In this document: positions 35,033 through 44,300 of the stretch, one piece after another
Layout: every line of letters starts with the position of its first letter
Position numbering within the stretch: position 1 is the first letter of the stretch
DNA from: an uncultured Caldisericota bacterium
Lineage (GTDB): Bacteria > Caldisericota > Caldisericia > Cryosericales > Cryosericaceae
DNA: 64,000 nucleotides
Assembly: GCA_903871855.1 (NCBI GenBank)
Contig: CAIQIK010000042.1
Span: 62,001-126,000, forward strand
Direction of reading: 5' to 3'
Notes under the pieces: generated by a model
Seen by the model: the letters and a program-made list of their open reading frames with translations, nothing else
Told to the model about the DNA's origin: nothing
The model's database searches: none
Program-made: the position numbers and the translations under genes

Positions 35033-36362
35033 GGCGGGCCTCCTTGGCACGCTGGTTGCGGAGAAGATCCTTGCCGAGTTTAAACCGCTGGGTAAGCTGA
35101 ATACGCGCGGGACAGACATAGCTGCAGGCACCGCACTCGAAGCAGTCGATAAGGCCGATGGCATCGGCGCGGTTCAGGTCGTTCGCATCCAGTGCAGCGT
35201 TCATCAGCATGGGCATGAGAAGGGCAGGACAGGCGTCGGCGCAGCGGCCGCAGCGGATGCACAGGCGCTCCTCGTACTGCGTCGATTCGGCGGCAGTGAA
35301 GAACAAGACGCCACTGGTGCCTTTGGCGACCGGGACCTGCAGTGTCGGCACAGCGACGCCCATCATGGGGCCGCCGAAAATGACTTTGCGGACATCGTCG
35401 CTGATCTGAATCACACCGGGAATGAGATCAGCGATCATCGTCCCGATAGGTGCATACAGATTCTTGGGTGTTATGCAGGCTCCGCCTGCGACGGTGAAAC
35501 CACGTTCGATGAGGGGTTTGCCGTCGGCGAATGCCTCTTTGACGGCTTTGAGGGTCCCGATATTCTGGCAGATGACCCCGATGTCTGCCGGCAGCCCGTG
35601 AGAGGGGACCTCACGTCCAGTGACCGCCTTGATGAGCATCTTCTCCCCGCCTTCGGGGTACTTGGTTGCAGCGATGACGATTGCCATTGGGATGCCGTGG
35701 CTGTGTCCAGCAAACTCTCGTTCAATGGCGGGCAGAGCCTCGGCCTTGTTGGATTCGATGGCAACTACGGCCCTCTTGGCGCCCACGATGTGGGCGGCGA
35801 TTGCAAGTCCCTCGACGACGTCTGCCGGCGTTTCGATCATCGTCCGGTAGTCGATCGTCAGGTAGGGCTCGCATTCTGCGCCATTAGCAATCAATGTGTC
35901 CACGGGTTTGTCTGCCGGTGGGGCCAGCTTGACGTCAGTTGGGAAGGACGCGCCTCCCATGCCGACGATACCGGCGTCGCGCAAACGCTTGATCGCTTCC
36001 TCGCGTGAGCAGGCAAAAGCGTCGAGTGGCGCCATGTATGCTGTCTCATCGGTGCCGTCAGCCTCAATGAAGACGGCCATGCCATCCTTCAGATTACTCT
36101 GGGGGGCAGGTTCGATCTTCTTGACGATACCGGTGATGGATGCGTGGACTGCCGCTGCAGGACAGGCCTCGACGTCGCCGATCTTCTGACCCTTCAGGAC
36201 GCGGTCTCCGACCTTGACGAGCGGCTGGTTTTGTGCGCCGATAGCCTGTGTCAGGTGAATGACGACAGATGTTGGCGCCGGCACATGTTCGATAGGCAGA
36301 TCTCTGGTTGGTTCCTTGTGCTCAGGGGGGTGAACACCGCCTCTGAATGTTTTCAGACTCAT
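35022..36362 (-). CDS. rnfC: Rnf complex subunit C
   Basis: The 446-residue peripheral subunit binds NADH and FMN. The N-terminus FRGGVHPPEHKEPT is diagnostic, followed by GGASFPTDVKLAPP (NADH/FMN fold), an SLBB segment and two 4Fe-4S motifs, CIRCGRCADACP and CFECGACSYVCP. Electrons from RnfB leave here to NAD+. The start ATG abuts the stop of the zinc-ribbon gene. Together with the other five subunits the complete ferredoxin:NAD+ oxidoreductase is present, giving this organism an ion-motive respiratory coupling site. Confidence 0.96.
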   Translation of the reverse strand: MSLKTFRGGVHPPEHKEPTRDLPIEHVPAPTSVVIHLTQAIGAQNQPLVKVGDRVLKGQKIGDVEACPAAAVHASITGIVKKIEPAPQSNLKDGMAVFIEADGTDETAYMAPLDAFACSREEAIKRLRDAGIVGMGGASFPTDVKLAPPADKPVDTLIANGAECEPYLTIDYRTMIETPADVVEGLAIAAHIVGAKRAVVAIESNKAEALPAIEREFAGHSHGIPMAIVIAATKYPEGGEKMLIKAVTGREVPSHGLPADIGVICQNIGTLKAVKEAFADGKPLIERGFTVAGGACITPKNLYAPIGTMIADLIPGVIQISDDVRKVIFGGPMMGVAVPTLQVPVAKGTSGVLFFTAAESTQYEERLCIRCGRCADACPALLMPMLMNAALDANDLNRADAIGLIDCFECGACSYVCPARIQLTQRFKLGKDLLRNQRAKEARHGK

Positions 36363-36863
36363 CTAGACCAACTCTCCTTTCGCTTCAGGCTGTCGGGTCT
36401 TGTGCCCACAATGTGGGCACGATTTCCAGTTTGTTTCCATGAGTTCACCGCAGGCGGCACATACAGTGCGGAGTTCATCGCCACATGCGGGACAGAACCG
36501 ATACCTCGACTTCACTTCGTGTCCGCAGACTGGACACTTCCTGTCCTGTTCGTCCAGGAGGAAGGCGTAGTAACTTCTTTCGAGCTTGAGGACGTCGTTG
36601 TTTAGCTTGTCCGTCATGTGATCGTCCACAGTCAGGGGGTCACGGACGAGAAGATACACGACCAGTGGCAGTAACCCGAGACCGACTACGGTGAAGACCG
36701 ACCAGACGACGGTGTTGGCGCCTCTCCTCGACGTGTCCTTGATGGTCCAGATGAGGAGTACGACGACAAGAACAGCCATACCCAGCAGGATGGAACTGAG
36801 GTTCGGGATGACCGTGTTCTGCCAGAATTCTACAAGTGATGTGCCGATAGAATCACCTCCCAA
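36363..36863 (-). CDS. Two-helix membrane protein with C-terminal double zinc ribbon
   Basis: The 166-residue protein has two transmembrane helices (about residues 22-41 and 50-72), a short linker, and two zinc ribbons: CPVCGHEV with FCPACGDEL, and CAACGELM with CPHCGHKT. Function unknown. It lies between folC and rnfC in a tight operon. The start is unclear: the frame's only upstream start is TTG 36863, yet an ideal GGGAGGTGATT lies at codons 2-5, pointing to a start further in, where the best-spaced codon is ATC at 36848. Confidence 0.75.
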   Translation of the reverse strand: MGGDSIGTSLVEFWQNTVIPNLSSILLGMAVLVVVLLIWTIKDTSRRGANTVVWSVFTVVGLGLLPLVVYLLVRDPLTVDDHMTDKLNNDVLKLERSYYAFLLDEQDRKCPVCGHEVKSRYRFCPACGDELRTVCAACGELMETNWKSCPHCGHKTRQPEAKGELV

Positions 36864-36875
36864 GGCGGAATGGTA

Positions 36876-38225
36876 TCACGGACGCACGAACGTGTAAAGA
36901 CCCATGAGCTTGCGAACTGCTCCTACAAGGTACAGGGAGCCTGTCACGAGCAGCCAGGAACCTTCAGGTGTCAGAGATTGCGCCGTCCGATACGCCTGCT
37001 CGAAGTCTTCCTTGACATAAATGGATTCGTGTGGATGGAAGTGCAGGAACTTCTCTTCAAGCGCCCACGGGCTGGCCGCACGGTTGTTGTCTGGCACACC
37101 GGTCAGGACGACCGTATCGATTTCGGGCGCAAGGATGCGGGCGATACTGTCCATGTCCTTGTCCTTCAACACGCCAAACAGCATCGTGAACCGCTGGCCT
37201 GGAAAATGGGCATGCAGCGATTCTACGAGATACTTGGCTGCTGTCTGTGTGTGTGCACCATCAAGAAGGACCATTGGAGTCCCGGGAACGAGCTCCATGC
37301 GTCCTGGCCAGAACGTCTGCTCCAGGGCACGCCGCATTGCGCTTTCAGGCACGTCGAAGTCGTCCTTCACCGCCAGAGCAACGACAGCCGTGATGGCGCT
37401 GGCAGCATTCTGGACCTGATGAGTTCCGCGCAGCGAGATGGTCACGCCCGGGAGTGAAACCCGTCGGCCGAGGACTACGCCCTCGTAGTCGAACGTGACG
37501 GAGTCCGGTGTAAACCGCTGCGAGGAGAAGGCGTAGTCTCGTCCGGCAAGAGCGATCCGGTTTCCCATGGCCTCGGCCTGGGCGAGCAGGGTCGCCTGGG
37601 CGGCAGGGTAGTCCTGATGGCCGATGACCGTGATACCCCCCTGCTTGATGATGCCGGCCTTCTGGGTCGCGATCTCTTCGACGGTGTTGCCAAGGCGGTC
37701 CGTGTGTTCTAGTCCGATATTCGTGATAACAGCGGCCTCGGGCACGGGGATCACGTTCGTGGCATCATGCAGCCCTCCGAGACCGACCTCCCACACGACC
37801 ACGTCGACCTTTTTGCATGCGAAGTGTACGATCGCCATGGCGGTGAAGACCTCAAAGACCGTGACCGGGTCGTCTTCCGAGACGTTGCCAATTGCACTCC
37901 ACACGACGTCGAACACCTCAAGGAAGTCTTCCGGTGAGAGCATTGTCCCGCCCACCGAGATGCGTTCGCCAACATTGACGAGTGAGGGACTGATGTAGAG
38001 ACCGACGGTGTAGCCGGCTTCCTCGAGTATGCGCGCCGTGAACGCACAGACTGACCCTTTGCCTTTGGTGCCTGCCACGTGAACGAATCGGAGCTGCCGT
38101 TCCGGGTTTCCCAGGCGAACCATGATACGGCGTATTCTCTCCAGGCCCAGCTTTGAGCCAAACTTGGAGAGTGAGAAGACACAATCGAGCGCTTCAGCGT
38201 ATGTCCTTCGAGCGCGAGTTTCCAC
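36876..38225 (-). CDS. folC: Folylpolyglutamate synthase / dihydrofolate synthase
   Basis: The 449-residue Mur-ligase-type enzyme has P-loop HVAGTKGKGSVCAF, the SPSLVNVGERI substrate loop, EVGLGGLHDATNVI and NIGLEHTDRLGNT. It adds glutamate to (dihydro)folate or dihydropteroate using ATP. The GTG start lies 11 nt after the valS stop; the valS-folC pair is a conserved order in many Firmicutes. Its stop is 12 nt before the zinc-ribbon gene, so it is co-transcribed with the rnf genes. Confidence 0.95.
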   Translation of the reverse strand: METRARRTYAEALDCVFSLSKFGSKLGLERIRRIMVRLGNPERQLRFVHVAGTKGKGSVCAFTARILEEAGYTVGLYISPSLVNVGERISVGGTMLSPEDFLEVFDVVWSAIGNVSEDDPVTVFEVFTAMAIVHFACKKVDVVVWEVGLGGLHDATNVIPVPEAAVITNIGLEHTDRLGNTVEEIATQKAGIIKQGGITVIGHQDYPAAQATLLAQAEAMGNRIALAGRDYAFSSQRFTPDSVTFDYEGVVLGRRVSLPGVTISLRGTHQVQNAASAITAVVALAVKDDFDVPESAMRRALEQTFWPGRMELVPGTPMVLLDGAHTQTAAKYLVESLHAHFPGQRFTMLFGVLKDKDMDSIARILAPEIDTVVLTGVPDNNRAASPWALEEKFLHFHPHESIYVKEDFEQAYRTAQSLTPEGSWLLVTGSLYLVGAVRKLMGLYTFVRP

Positions 38226-38236
38226 GCCTGTCAGGG

Positions 38237-40873
38237 CTAGGCCTGTCCCTCCAGGAAGGCACCGACGAGCCGTTCTTCAGCCTTGAGGTCTTCCAGTTTC
38301 TGCGTGTCCTTGTCCACGACTTCGGCCGGCGCACGTGCGAGGAAGTCCTGGTTGCTCAGCCGAGCTTCGAGCTTGGCGATATCTGCGTGCAGGAGCTCCA
38401 GTTTGCTGCCGAGCACCTTGAGCTCGCCTTCGTAGTCAAAGTCCGACTTCGCAAGGAGCATGACCTGCATCGCCCCATACGCGCCTTTGATGTAGCGCTG
38501 GGCCGGATCCAGTTCAGTGCCGATGTCGGCAAACCGCCCCACAAACTTAACTGCCTCCGCGTTTGCCGTGATTGCTGCAATGTCGCTCTCCGACCCGACC
38601 GCCACGACGCTCTGCTTCTCGGTTGGCGGCAGGTGAAAGACCGCCTTGAGGTTCCGGACTGCCTTGATGAACCCGATGAGGAAGTCGGCCTGTGTGGCGT
38701 CCCCCTCGTAGGTGACCATTCCATCGGCTTCCGGGTACGCCGCTGTCATGATCAGATGGTCGCCGCCGTACAGCTGCTGTGTGATGGTCTCCGTGACAAA
38801 GGGGATAAACGGATGGAGAAGCCGCAGTGTATTCTCCAGGACGTATGCCAGTACCCAGCGGGTTGCGGGTGCCTTGGCCTCGTCGCGGAGAGGGATCTTC
38901 GACAACTCAATGTACCAGTCGCAGAAATCGCCCCAGACAAACTCGTAGACCCGGTGCGAAGCCTCGCCGAAGTCATATATATCCATTTTGGCCGTCACAT
39001 CGCGTGTCGCGTCGGCCAGACGCGTCAGGATCCATCGATCGAACAGGCCAAGCTGATCGTCGGACGGACGGGGTCCTGCAAGTGCTTCCTTGACGTCTAC
39101 GCCGGCTACGACGAAGCGCGTGGCGTTCCACAGCTTGTTGATGAAGTTCCGCGACGACAGCAGCTTCTGGTCGGAGGGCAGAATGTCTTGTCCTCCGTAG
39201 GTGGAGAGGGAGGCCATGGTGAATCGCAGAGCGTCGGTGCCGTACGTACTGATGAGGTCCAGTGGATCCAGTTGATTCTTGAGCGACTTGCTCATCTTCC
39301 GTCCCTGTTCGTCACGAATGAGACCCGTGATGAAGACCGTATGGAAGGGGACATTATTCATGAACTCGAGGCCGGACATGACCATGCGGGCGACCCAGAA
39401 GAAGATGATATCGTATCCGGTGATGAGCAGAGACGTCGGATAGTAATATGTGAGAGAGGCGGTCTGTTCGGGCCACCCCAGCGTGGCGAACGGCCACAAT
39501 GCCGAGCTGAACCACGTATCCAGGACATCGTTTTCCTGGGTGATATGACTGCCGCCGCATTTCGGGCAGACGTGGGGATCGACCACGGAAACGATGACCT
39601 CTCCACAGTCCTCGCAATGGTAGACCGGAATGCGGTGACCCCACCACAACTGACGGGAAACACACCAGTCGTTGATGTTTTCCAGCCAGCTCTCATAGAC
39701 CTTCCGCCACTTGACCGGCAGGACCTCGACCTTGCCCTGGCGTTCAGTCTCCAGTGCCCTGGTAGCCAGGTCCTTCATGCGCAAGTACCACTGGTCCGTG
39801 ACAATGGGTTCAATGATGGAACCGCAGCGCGAACAGTGTCCGACACTGTGCTCATAGTTGTCCACCTTCTCCAGCAGCCCCAGGGCATCGATCTCGGTCA
39901 CGATCTTCTCACGGGCCTGGGTCACCGTCATGTCCTTGTAGTGCAAGGCATTCTCGTTCATAAGGCCGTCGAGACCGATGACAGCCATGTTTGAAAGATT
40001 GTTCCGCCGGCCGACCTCGAAGTCTGTGGGATCGTGACCGGGAGTGATCTTCAGGGCGCCCGTGCCGAAATCCAGCAGGACGGCTTCATCCGCGATCACC
40101 GGGATCGTTCGGTTGGCGGCAGGAACAATGACTTCTTTGCCGACAATGTTCGTGTACCGAGGGTCAGTTGGGTTGACGGCGACGGCTGCATCTGCGAGGA
40201 TGGTCTCCGGACGCGTCGTGGCAATCGTCACGAACCCAGAGCCGTCTGCGAATGGATATCGGACGTACCAGAGATGACCTTTCTCGTTGGCATACGTGAC
40301 CTCGATGTCCGAGATGGCCGTGTGGCAATGGGGACACCAGTTGGTGATACGCTGACCTTTGTAGAGGAGGCCTTTTTCGTAGTAATGGACGAAGGCAGTC
40401 TTGACCGCGCGCTCATATGGTTCGTCAAGTGTGAAGCGCAGACGGTCCCAATCGGCGGAGACGCCGAGCTTCTTGAGTTGGGACAGGATGATTCCTCCGT
40501 ACTTTTCTTTCCACTCCCAGATGCGGCGGACGAATTCGTCGCGCCCAAGTCCTTCCTTGGTCAACCCCTGTTCCTTGATCTGACGCTCGACGACCGCCTG
40601 CGTGGCGATGCCGGCGTGATCCATACCCGGCAGCCACAGAGCCTCAAACCCCTTCATGCGCTTGTACCGGACCGCGATGTCCTGGAGGGTCATGTTGAGA
40701 GCGTGGCCCATATGCAGGTACCCGGTGATATTGGGTGGTGGCATCATGACGACGAATGGTGTTCTGTCGGGGTTGGGCTCCGAATGAAAAGCCGCCTGGC
40801 TGAGCCACAGGTCATAAATCTGTTCCTCGTGCTTCTTTGCTTCGTATAGCGGATCCAGCTCGATTGGAGTCAT
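38237..40873 (-). CDS. valS: Valyl-tRNA synthetase
   Basis: This 878-residue class I synthetase has the HIGH-type signature PPPNITGYLHMGHAL and KMSKS in GRKMSKSLKNQLDP. The editing domain, the two-cysteine zinc motifs (CSRCGSIIEP, CEDCGEVIVS, CPKCGGSH), the anticodon domain and the C-terminal coiled-coil arm are all present. It charges tRNA-Val in the cytoplasm. The start ATG 40873 follows GGAGGTTTGGGTG; the longer frame reaches into the promoter. It heads an apparent ten-kilobase unit that continues through folC to rnfB. The leader is too short for a T-box. Confidence 0.97.
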   Translation of the reverse strand: MTPIELDPLYEAKKHEEQIYDLWLSQAAFHSEPNPDRTPFVVMMPPPNITGYLHMGHALNMTLQDIAVRYKRMKGFEALWLPGMDHAGIATQAVVERQIKEQGLTKEGLGRDEFVRRIWEWKEKYGGIILSQLKKLGVSADWDRLRFTLDEPYERAVKTAFVHYYEKGLLYKGQRITNWCPHCHTAISDIEVTYANEKGHLWYVRYPFADGSGFVTIATTRPETILADAAVAVNPTDPRYTNIVGKEVIVPAANRTIPVIADEAVLLDFGTGALKITPGHDPTDFEVGRRNNLSNMAVIGLDGLMNENALHYKDMTVTQAREKIVTEIDALGLLEKVDNYEHSVGHCSRCGSIIEPIVTDQWYLRMKDLATRALETERQGKVEVLPVKWRKVYESWLENINDWCVSRQLWWGHRIPVYHCEDCGEVIVSVVDPHVCPKCGGSHITQENDVLDTWFSSALWPFATLGWPEQTASLTYYYPTSLLITGYDIIFFWVARMVMSGLEFMNNVPFHTVFITGLIRDEQGRKMSKSLKNQLDPLDLISTYGTDALRFTMASLSTYGGQDILPSDQKLLSSRNFINKLWNATRFVVAGVDVKEALAGPRPSDDQLGLFDRWILTRLADATRDVTAKMDIYDFGEASHRVYEFVWGDFCDWYIELSKIPLRDEAKAPATRWVLAYVLENTLRLLHPFIPFVTETITQQLYGGDHLIMTAAYPEADGMVTYEGDATQADFLIGFIKAVRNLKAVFHLPPTEKQSVVAVGSESDIAAITANAEAVKFVGRFADIGTELDPAQRYIKGAYGAMQVMLLAKSDFDYEGELKVLGSKLELLHADIAKLEARLSNQDFLARAPAEVVDKDTQKLEDLKAEERLVGAFLEGQA

Positions 40874-40902
40874 CACCCAAACCTCCACGACGGTATCTTG
40901 CA

Positions 40903-40930
40903 AGTATAGGCTTGGGTGGCTGTTTGTCAA
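40903..40930 (-). promoter_or_regulatory. Promoter of valS-folC-rnf unit
   Basis: On the minus strand: TTGACA (40930-40925), 16-nt spacer, TATACT (40908-40903), 30 nt before the valS ATG. No other convincing promoter was seen before the rnf genes. Confidence 0.78.
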
Positions 40931-40970
40931 TTGAACTGAGGCTCTTCGGCCCCGTGTCATCTGTCATTCC

Positions 40971-41076
40971 CGCCTTCCCCTCTGTCATTCCCGCCCACAC
41001 GGTTGTCCTATTCTGTCATTCCCCCGAGCACTTTTTTCCCATGCGAGGGGCGCTTCTCCGCGCAGGCGGGAATCCA
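40971..41076 (+). repeat. H1 repeat copies, one interrupted by a 36-bp unit
   Basis: Two partial H1 left halves (GTCATTCCCGCC at about 40971 and 40984) precede a full H1 repeat split by a unit: GTCATTC (41015-41021), a complete 36-bp unit (41022-41057, GCA/TGC inner stem, tail CGCTTCT), then CCGCGCAGGCGGGAATCCA (41058-41076). Removing the 36 bp gives the sequence type seen intact at 8093-8118. Confidence 0.88.
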
Positions 41077-41103
41077 TGTGTTTTGTCGAGTGGTACAGCG
41101 AAG

Positions 41104-41246
41104 GTGTAACAGAATTGGAACCCCCCGAGTATGTTAGTTCAATACCCCCGAACATATTTTCTCAATGCCCCCGAGTATGTTAGTCCAATACGAGGGGTGC
41201 TTCTGAGGGGCGTACTGAGGGGTGCTTCTGTCCCGAGAGCGTTACG
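41104..41246 (+). repeat. H2 repeat interrupted by three nested 36-bp units
   Basis: H2 left half ends GGAACC at 41122; H2 right half GTCCCGAGAGCGTTACG begins at 41230. Between them are three left halves in a row (starting 41123, 41146 and 41169) and then three right halves (GAGGGG plus tails TGCTTCT, CGTACT, TGCTTCT). The total is 107 bp, that is 3 x 36 minus one base in the middle unit. The gap 40874-41376 holds only promoters and these repeats. Confidence 0.88.
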
Positions 41247-41275
41247 TTTCTCCGCGCTTGTACCACCCTGTGCAC

Positions 41276-41298
41276 AATTACCAGCTGACCCCATAGCA
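41276..41298 (+). repeat. Shared upstream motif, copy 2
   Basis: AATTACCAGCTGACCCCAT-AGC, matching 25316-25338. It lies directly after the repeat cluster and upstream of the smc promoter. Confidence 0.5.
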
Positions 41299-41306
41299 GC
41301 GCCTGA

Positions 41307-41334
41307 TTGCTACGTCCCGGAACGCGGTTATACT
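41307..41334 (+). promoter_or_regulatory. Promoter of smc
   Basis: TTGCTA (41307-41312), 16-nt spacer, TATACT (41329-41334), 43 nt before the ATG. Confidence 0.55.
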
Positions 41335-41376
41335 TTCGCTGGACTCAACTTTCTTGAGCCGGAGGACACACACGAC

Positions 41377-44300
41377 ATGTATCTGAAATCCCTTCATATC
41401 CAGGGGTTCAAGACCTTTGAGCAGAGCACGACACTGGAGCTCTCCTATCCTGTCATCGCTATCGTCGGACCCAACGGCTCCGGCAAGAGCAACCTGGTCG
41501 ATGCGTTGCGCTGGACGTTGTGCGAGCAGAATCTGAGAACGCTCCGAGCCCGGTCCATGCTGGATCTTATCTTCTCCGGCAGCGCCACACGCCATCCTGT
41601 CAGTTATGCCGAAGCCGAGGTCGTGTTCAACAACGAGGGTGACGTGTTCGGCACCGGCACGGATAAGGTCACTGTGGCCCGACGCATCTTCCGCTCCAAG
41701 GAATCGGACTTCCTCATCGATGGAAACGATGTCCAGTTCCGGGATGTCGAAGAACTGCTGACATCGACGGGGCTCGGGTTCCGACACTATCCGTTCATCG
41801 GGCAGGGCGAGATAAGCCGCATCTTCACAATGAAGCCCGAGGAGCGAAAATCTCTTTTCGAAGAGGTCGCCGGTATCGCCGAGTACAAACAGCGCAAGAG
41901 GGACACGCTGGTCAAGCTGGAAGAAACAAGGGTGAACATCGCCCGTGTCGAGGACCTGCTGGCCGAGCTGAATGGCAACTCTACGCATCTCGGCCTCCAG
42001 GCGGCGGCTGCACGCGAGTACATCGGCTATCAATCGCGCTTGCGTGATCTGGAGATGGACATTGCACATGCGCGGTACCTGTCTGTGCTGCGGGAGCAGG
42101 AGCGTGCGACAGCGCGACTTGCCGAGGCCCAGGACAAGATGGCGGAGGTCATCACCAGCCTGAACGACCGGCAAGCGGCACATGATGACCTTCAGACCGC
42201 ACAGCGCAAGATCAATGCATCTTTGCGCGACAAAGCATCAGCTCTCAGCGAGGCGCGGGAAGATGCGTACCGGCTCGAGAAGGAACTGGTATCCGTCCGC
42301 GAGAAGGCCAAGTACCTTGCAGCAGAAGAGTCGAGGCTTGTACGTCAGGAACAGGACTGGGATGCCAACAGGCTCCAGACGACCAGGCTGTTCGGCGAGA
42401 CAGGATCGTCCATTGACCAGCTGAGGGGCGAGGAGTCGCAGGCGGAAGTGGAATTGGCCGCAGAGCAACGCACCTACGACGAAGTGATCCAGATGGTCGA
42501 ACAGAGGCGCAAGAAACTGGCCCAAGCACAAGCTCAGGTCCTGCAGCTCGAGACCGAGGTCCGTCAGTTGTTCAGCCGATTCAACCCGCTGCAGTTCGAG
42601 TTGGACGAGAAACGCAAGACGGTTGAAGCGTCCGGACAGGTCGCCAGCCCCCTCGAACCCGAATCGGTCACGGAACAGGTAAACGTAGTTCATGAGCAGG
42701 TGGCTGCACTCGAAAAAACGCTTGAGGAACGGCGAAGCCAATCTGAGGTCGCTTCCCGGGAGTTGACCGTGCTCGAACAGGAGCAGGCTGCACTTGCGGC
42801 TGACAGTAGGGACAAAGCCACGGCTGCAGAATCCTACCGGGAGTCCCTCCAGAATGCTGCAGTGTTCGTCGCCAGCCTCGAGCGGCAGATACGGAATGGA
42901 TCCACGGCACGCCGTGTCCTCGACGTGGTTGATCTGGGCGAGCGCGGGCCTCTCCTGTTGCAGTTGCTGCGCGAGGAACTGGCCACCCTGCTGAGTGATG
43001 ATCCATGCGATGCTCTGGCGCTGGCCGTCCGTCGTTCTGGGCAAGCGATCATGGGGGTTCGGTACGCGCCAGGAAACGATGCAATGCACCAGAAGAACGT
43101 CATTGCTTCGTCGGTAGCGGCGATGGCTACCAGTGTGGCGGGCGCACCGCCTATCATCGACGAACTGCTGTGCCGACTTTATGTCGTTTCGTCCCTCGAG
43201 CAGGGACTGACGTTTGCCCGTGAACATCGCCACGACTTCTACAAGGTGTACTGCGAAGATGGATTTGTCATCGACAGCGCATTTGCGGTACATGCTCTGC
43301 ATGCGTCCATCGAACGCTCGTTTGCGGGCAAGGACTCTGCCGAGCTTTCCCGGCTCGAGACAGAGGCTGCCGAAGCCTTGCGGCTGGCTACTGACCAGGC
43401 ACAGACAGTAACGCTTGCGCGCAGCAAGCGAAGCTTGACCCTAACTGGCATTCAGCAGGCTGAGCTCGACCTGAAAGAGGTTCAGGCACAGTTGCAGGCA
43501 ATGGTTGTGGAGGAGGAGCGGCACCTGGCGGTCGAACATGAGCGGGCAAGTCGCCTGGACGCTGCACGGAGCCGCATCGTAGAACTCGAAAAGGAACTGG
43601 CGCCTCTGCGCGAGACTCTGGCGGAACGCAGGAGCACGCTGGCCAAGGCGCGCGACGCTCAGGACAGTGCGGACAAGGCTCGCCAGAAGGCCGAGGCGGA
43701 CCTGCTCGCGGGCAAGGACAGAGTCCAGGCGCTGCAGATCCGGCGAAACTCTGTGTCGGGGCGCATCCAGGCATTGCTGGAGAAGAAACTGGCATATGAG
43801 GATCAGCTTGCGAGTCTTGCCACTGAGATCAAGACGTCGCAGGATGGCTTGGTGCGGGTGCGTGCCGAACGCGTGGCGCTCGAGCAGCGTATTGGTTTGC
43901 TGGATGCCCAATTCAAGGAGAAGTCGAACGGATTGGCGGCGTTTCAGGCTGCCATCGACCAGCTGGAGCTTGACAAGCGTCGCAAAGACGAACAGACAGC
44001 GGCCCTGGCGGCGGAGATGGAAGGGGTCAAGGCGAGTCGTACACGTCTCGATGGCCGCATACGCGAGCTGGAGGTCCTGCTGGCAGAGGGGAAGGGTAAG
44101 CTGGAGCAATTTACGGCGCGCGATGACTTCGCGCAATTGACGGGGAAAACGGAACCAGACGAGAGCCTTGAACACATGCAGACCGAGATGGATCAGGTTC
44201 GCTGCAACATGACGAACCTGGAGCCCGTGAATATGGCCAGCATCAGGGAAAGCGAGGAGCTTGCGGCACGCATCGCACATCTCAAAGCGCAGGATGACGA

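Noticed and set aside
38153-39994. 613-codon plus-strand open frame
   Set aside because: It is antisense to valS and matches no family.
40874-40930. T-box riboswitch for valS
   Set aside because: The predicted leader is only about 25 nt, too short for any T-box.
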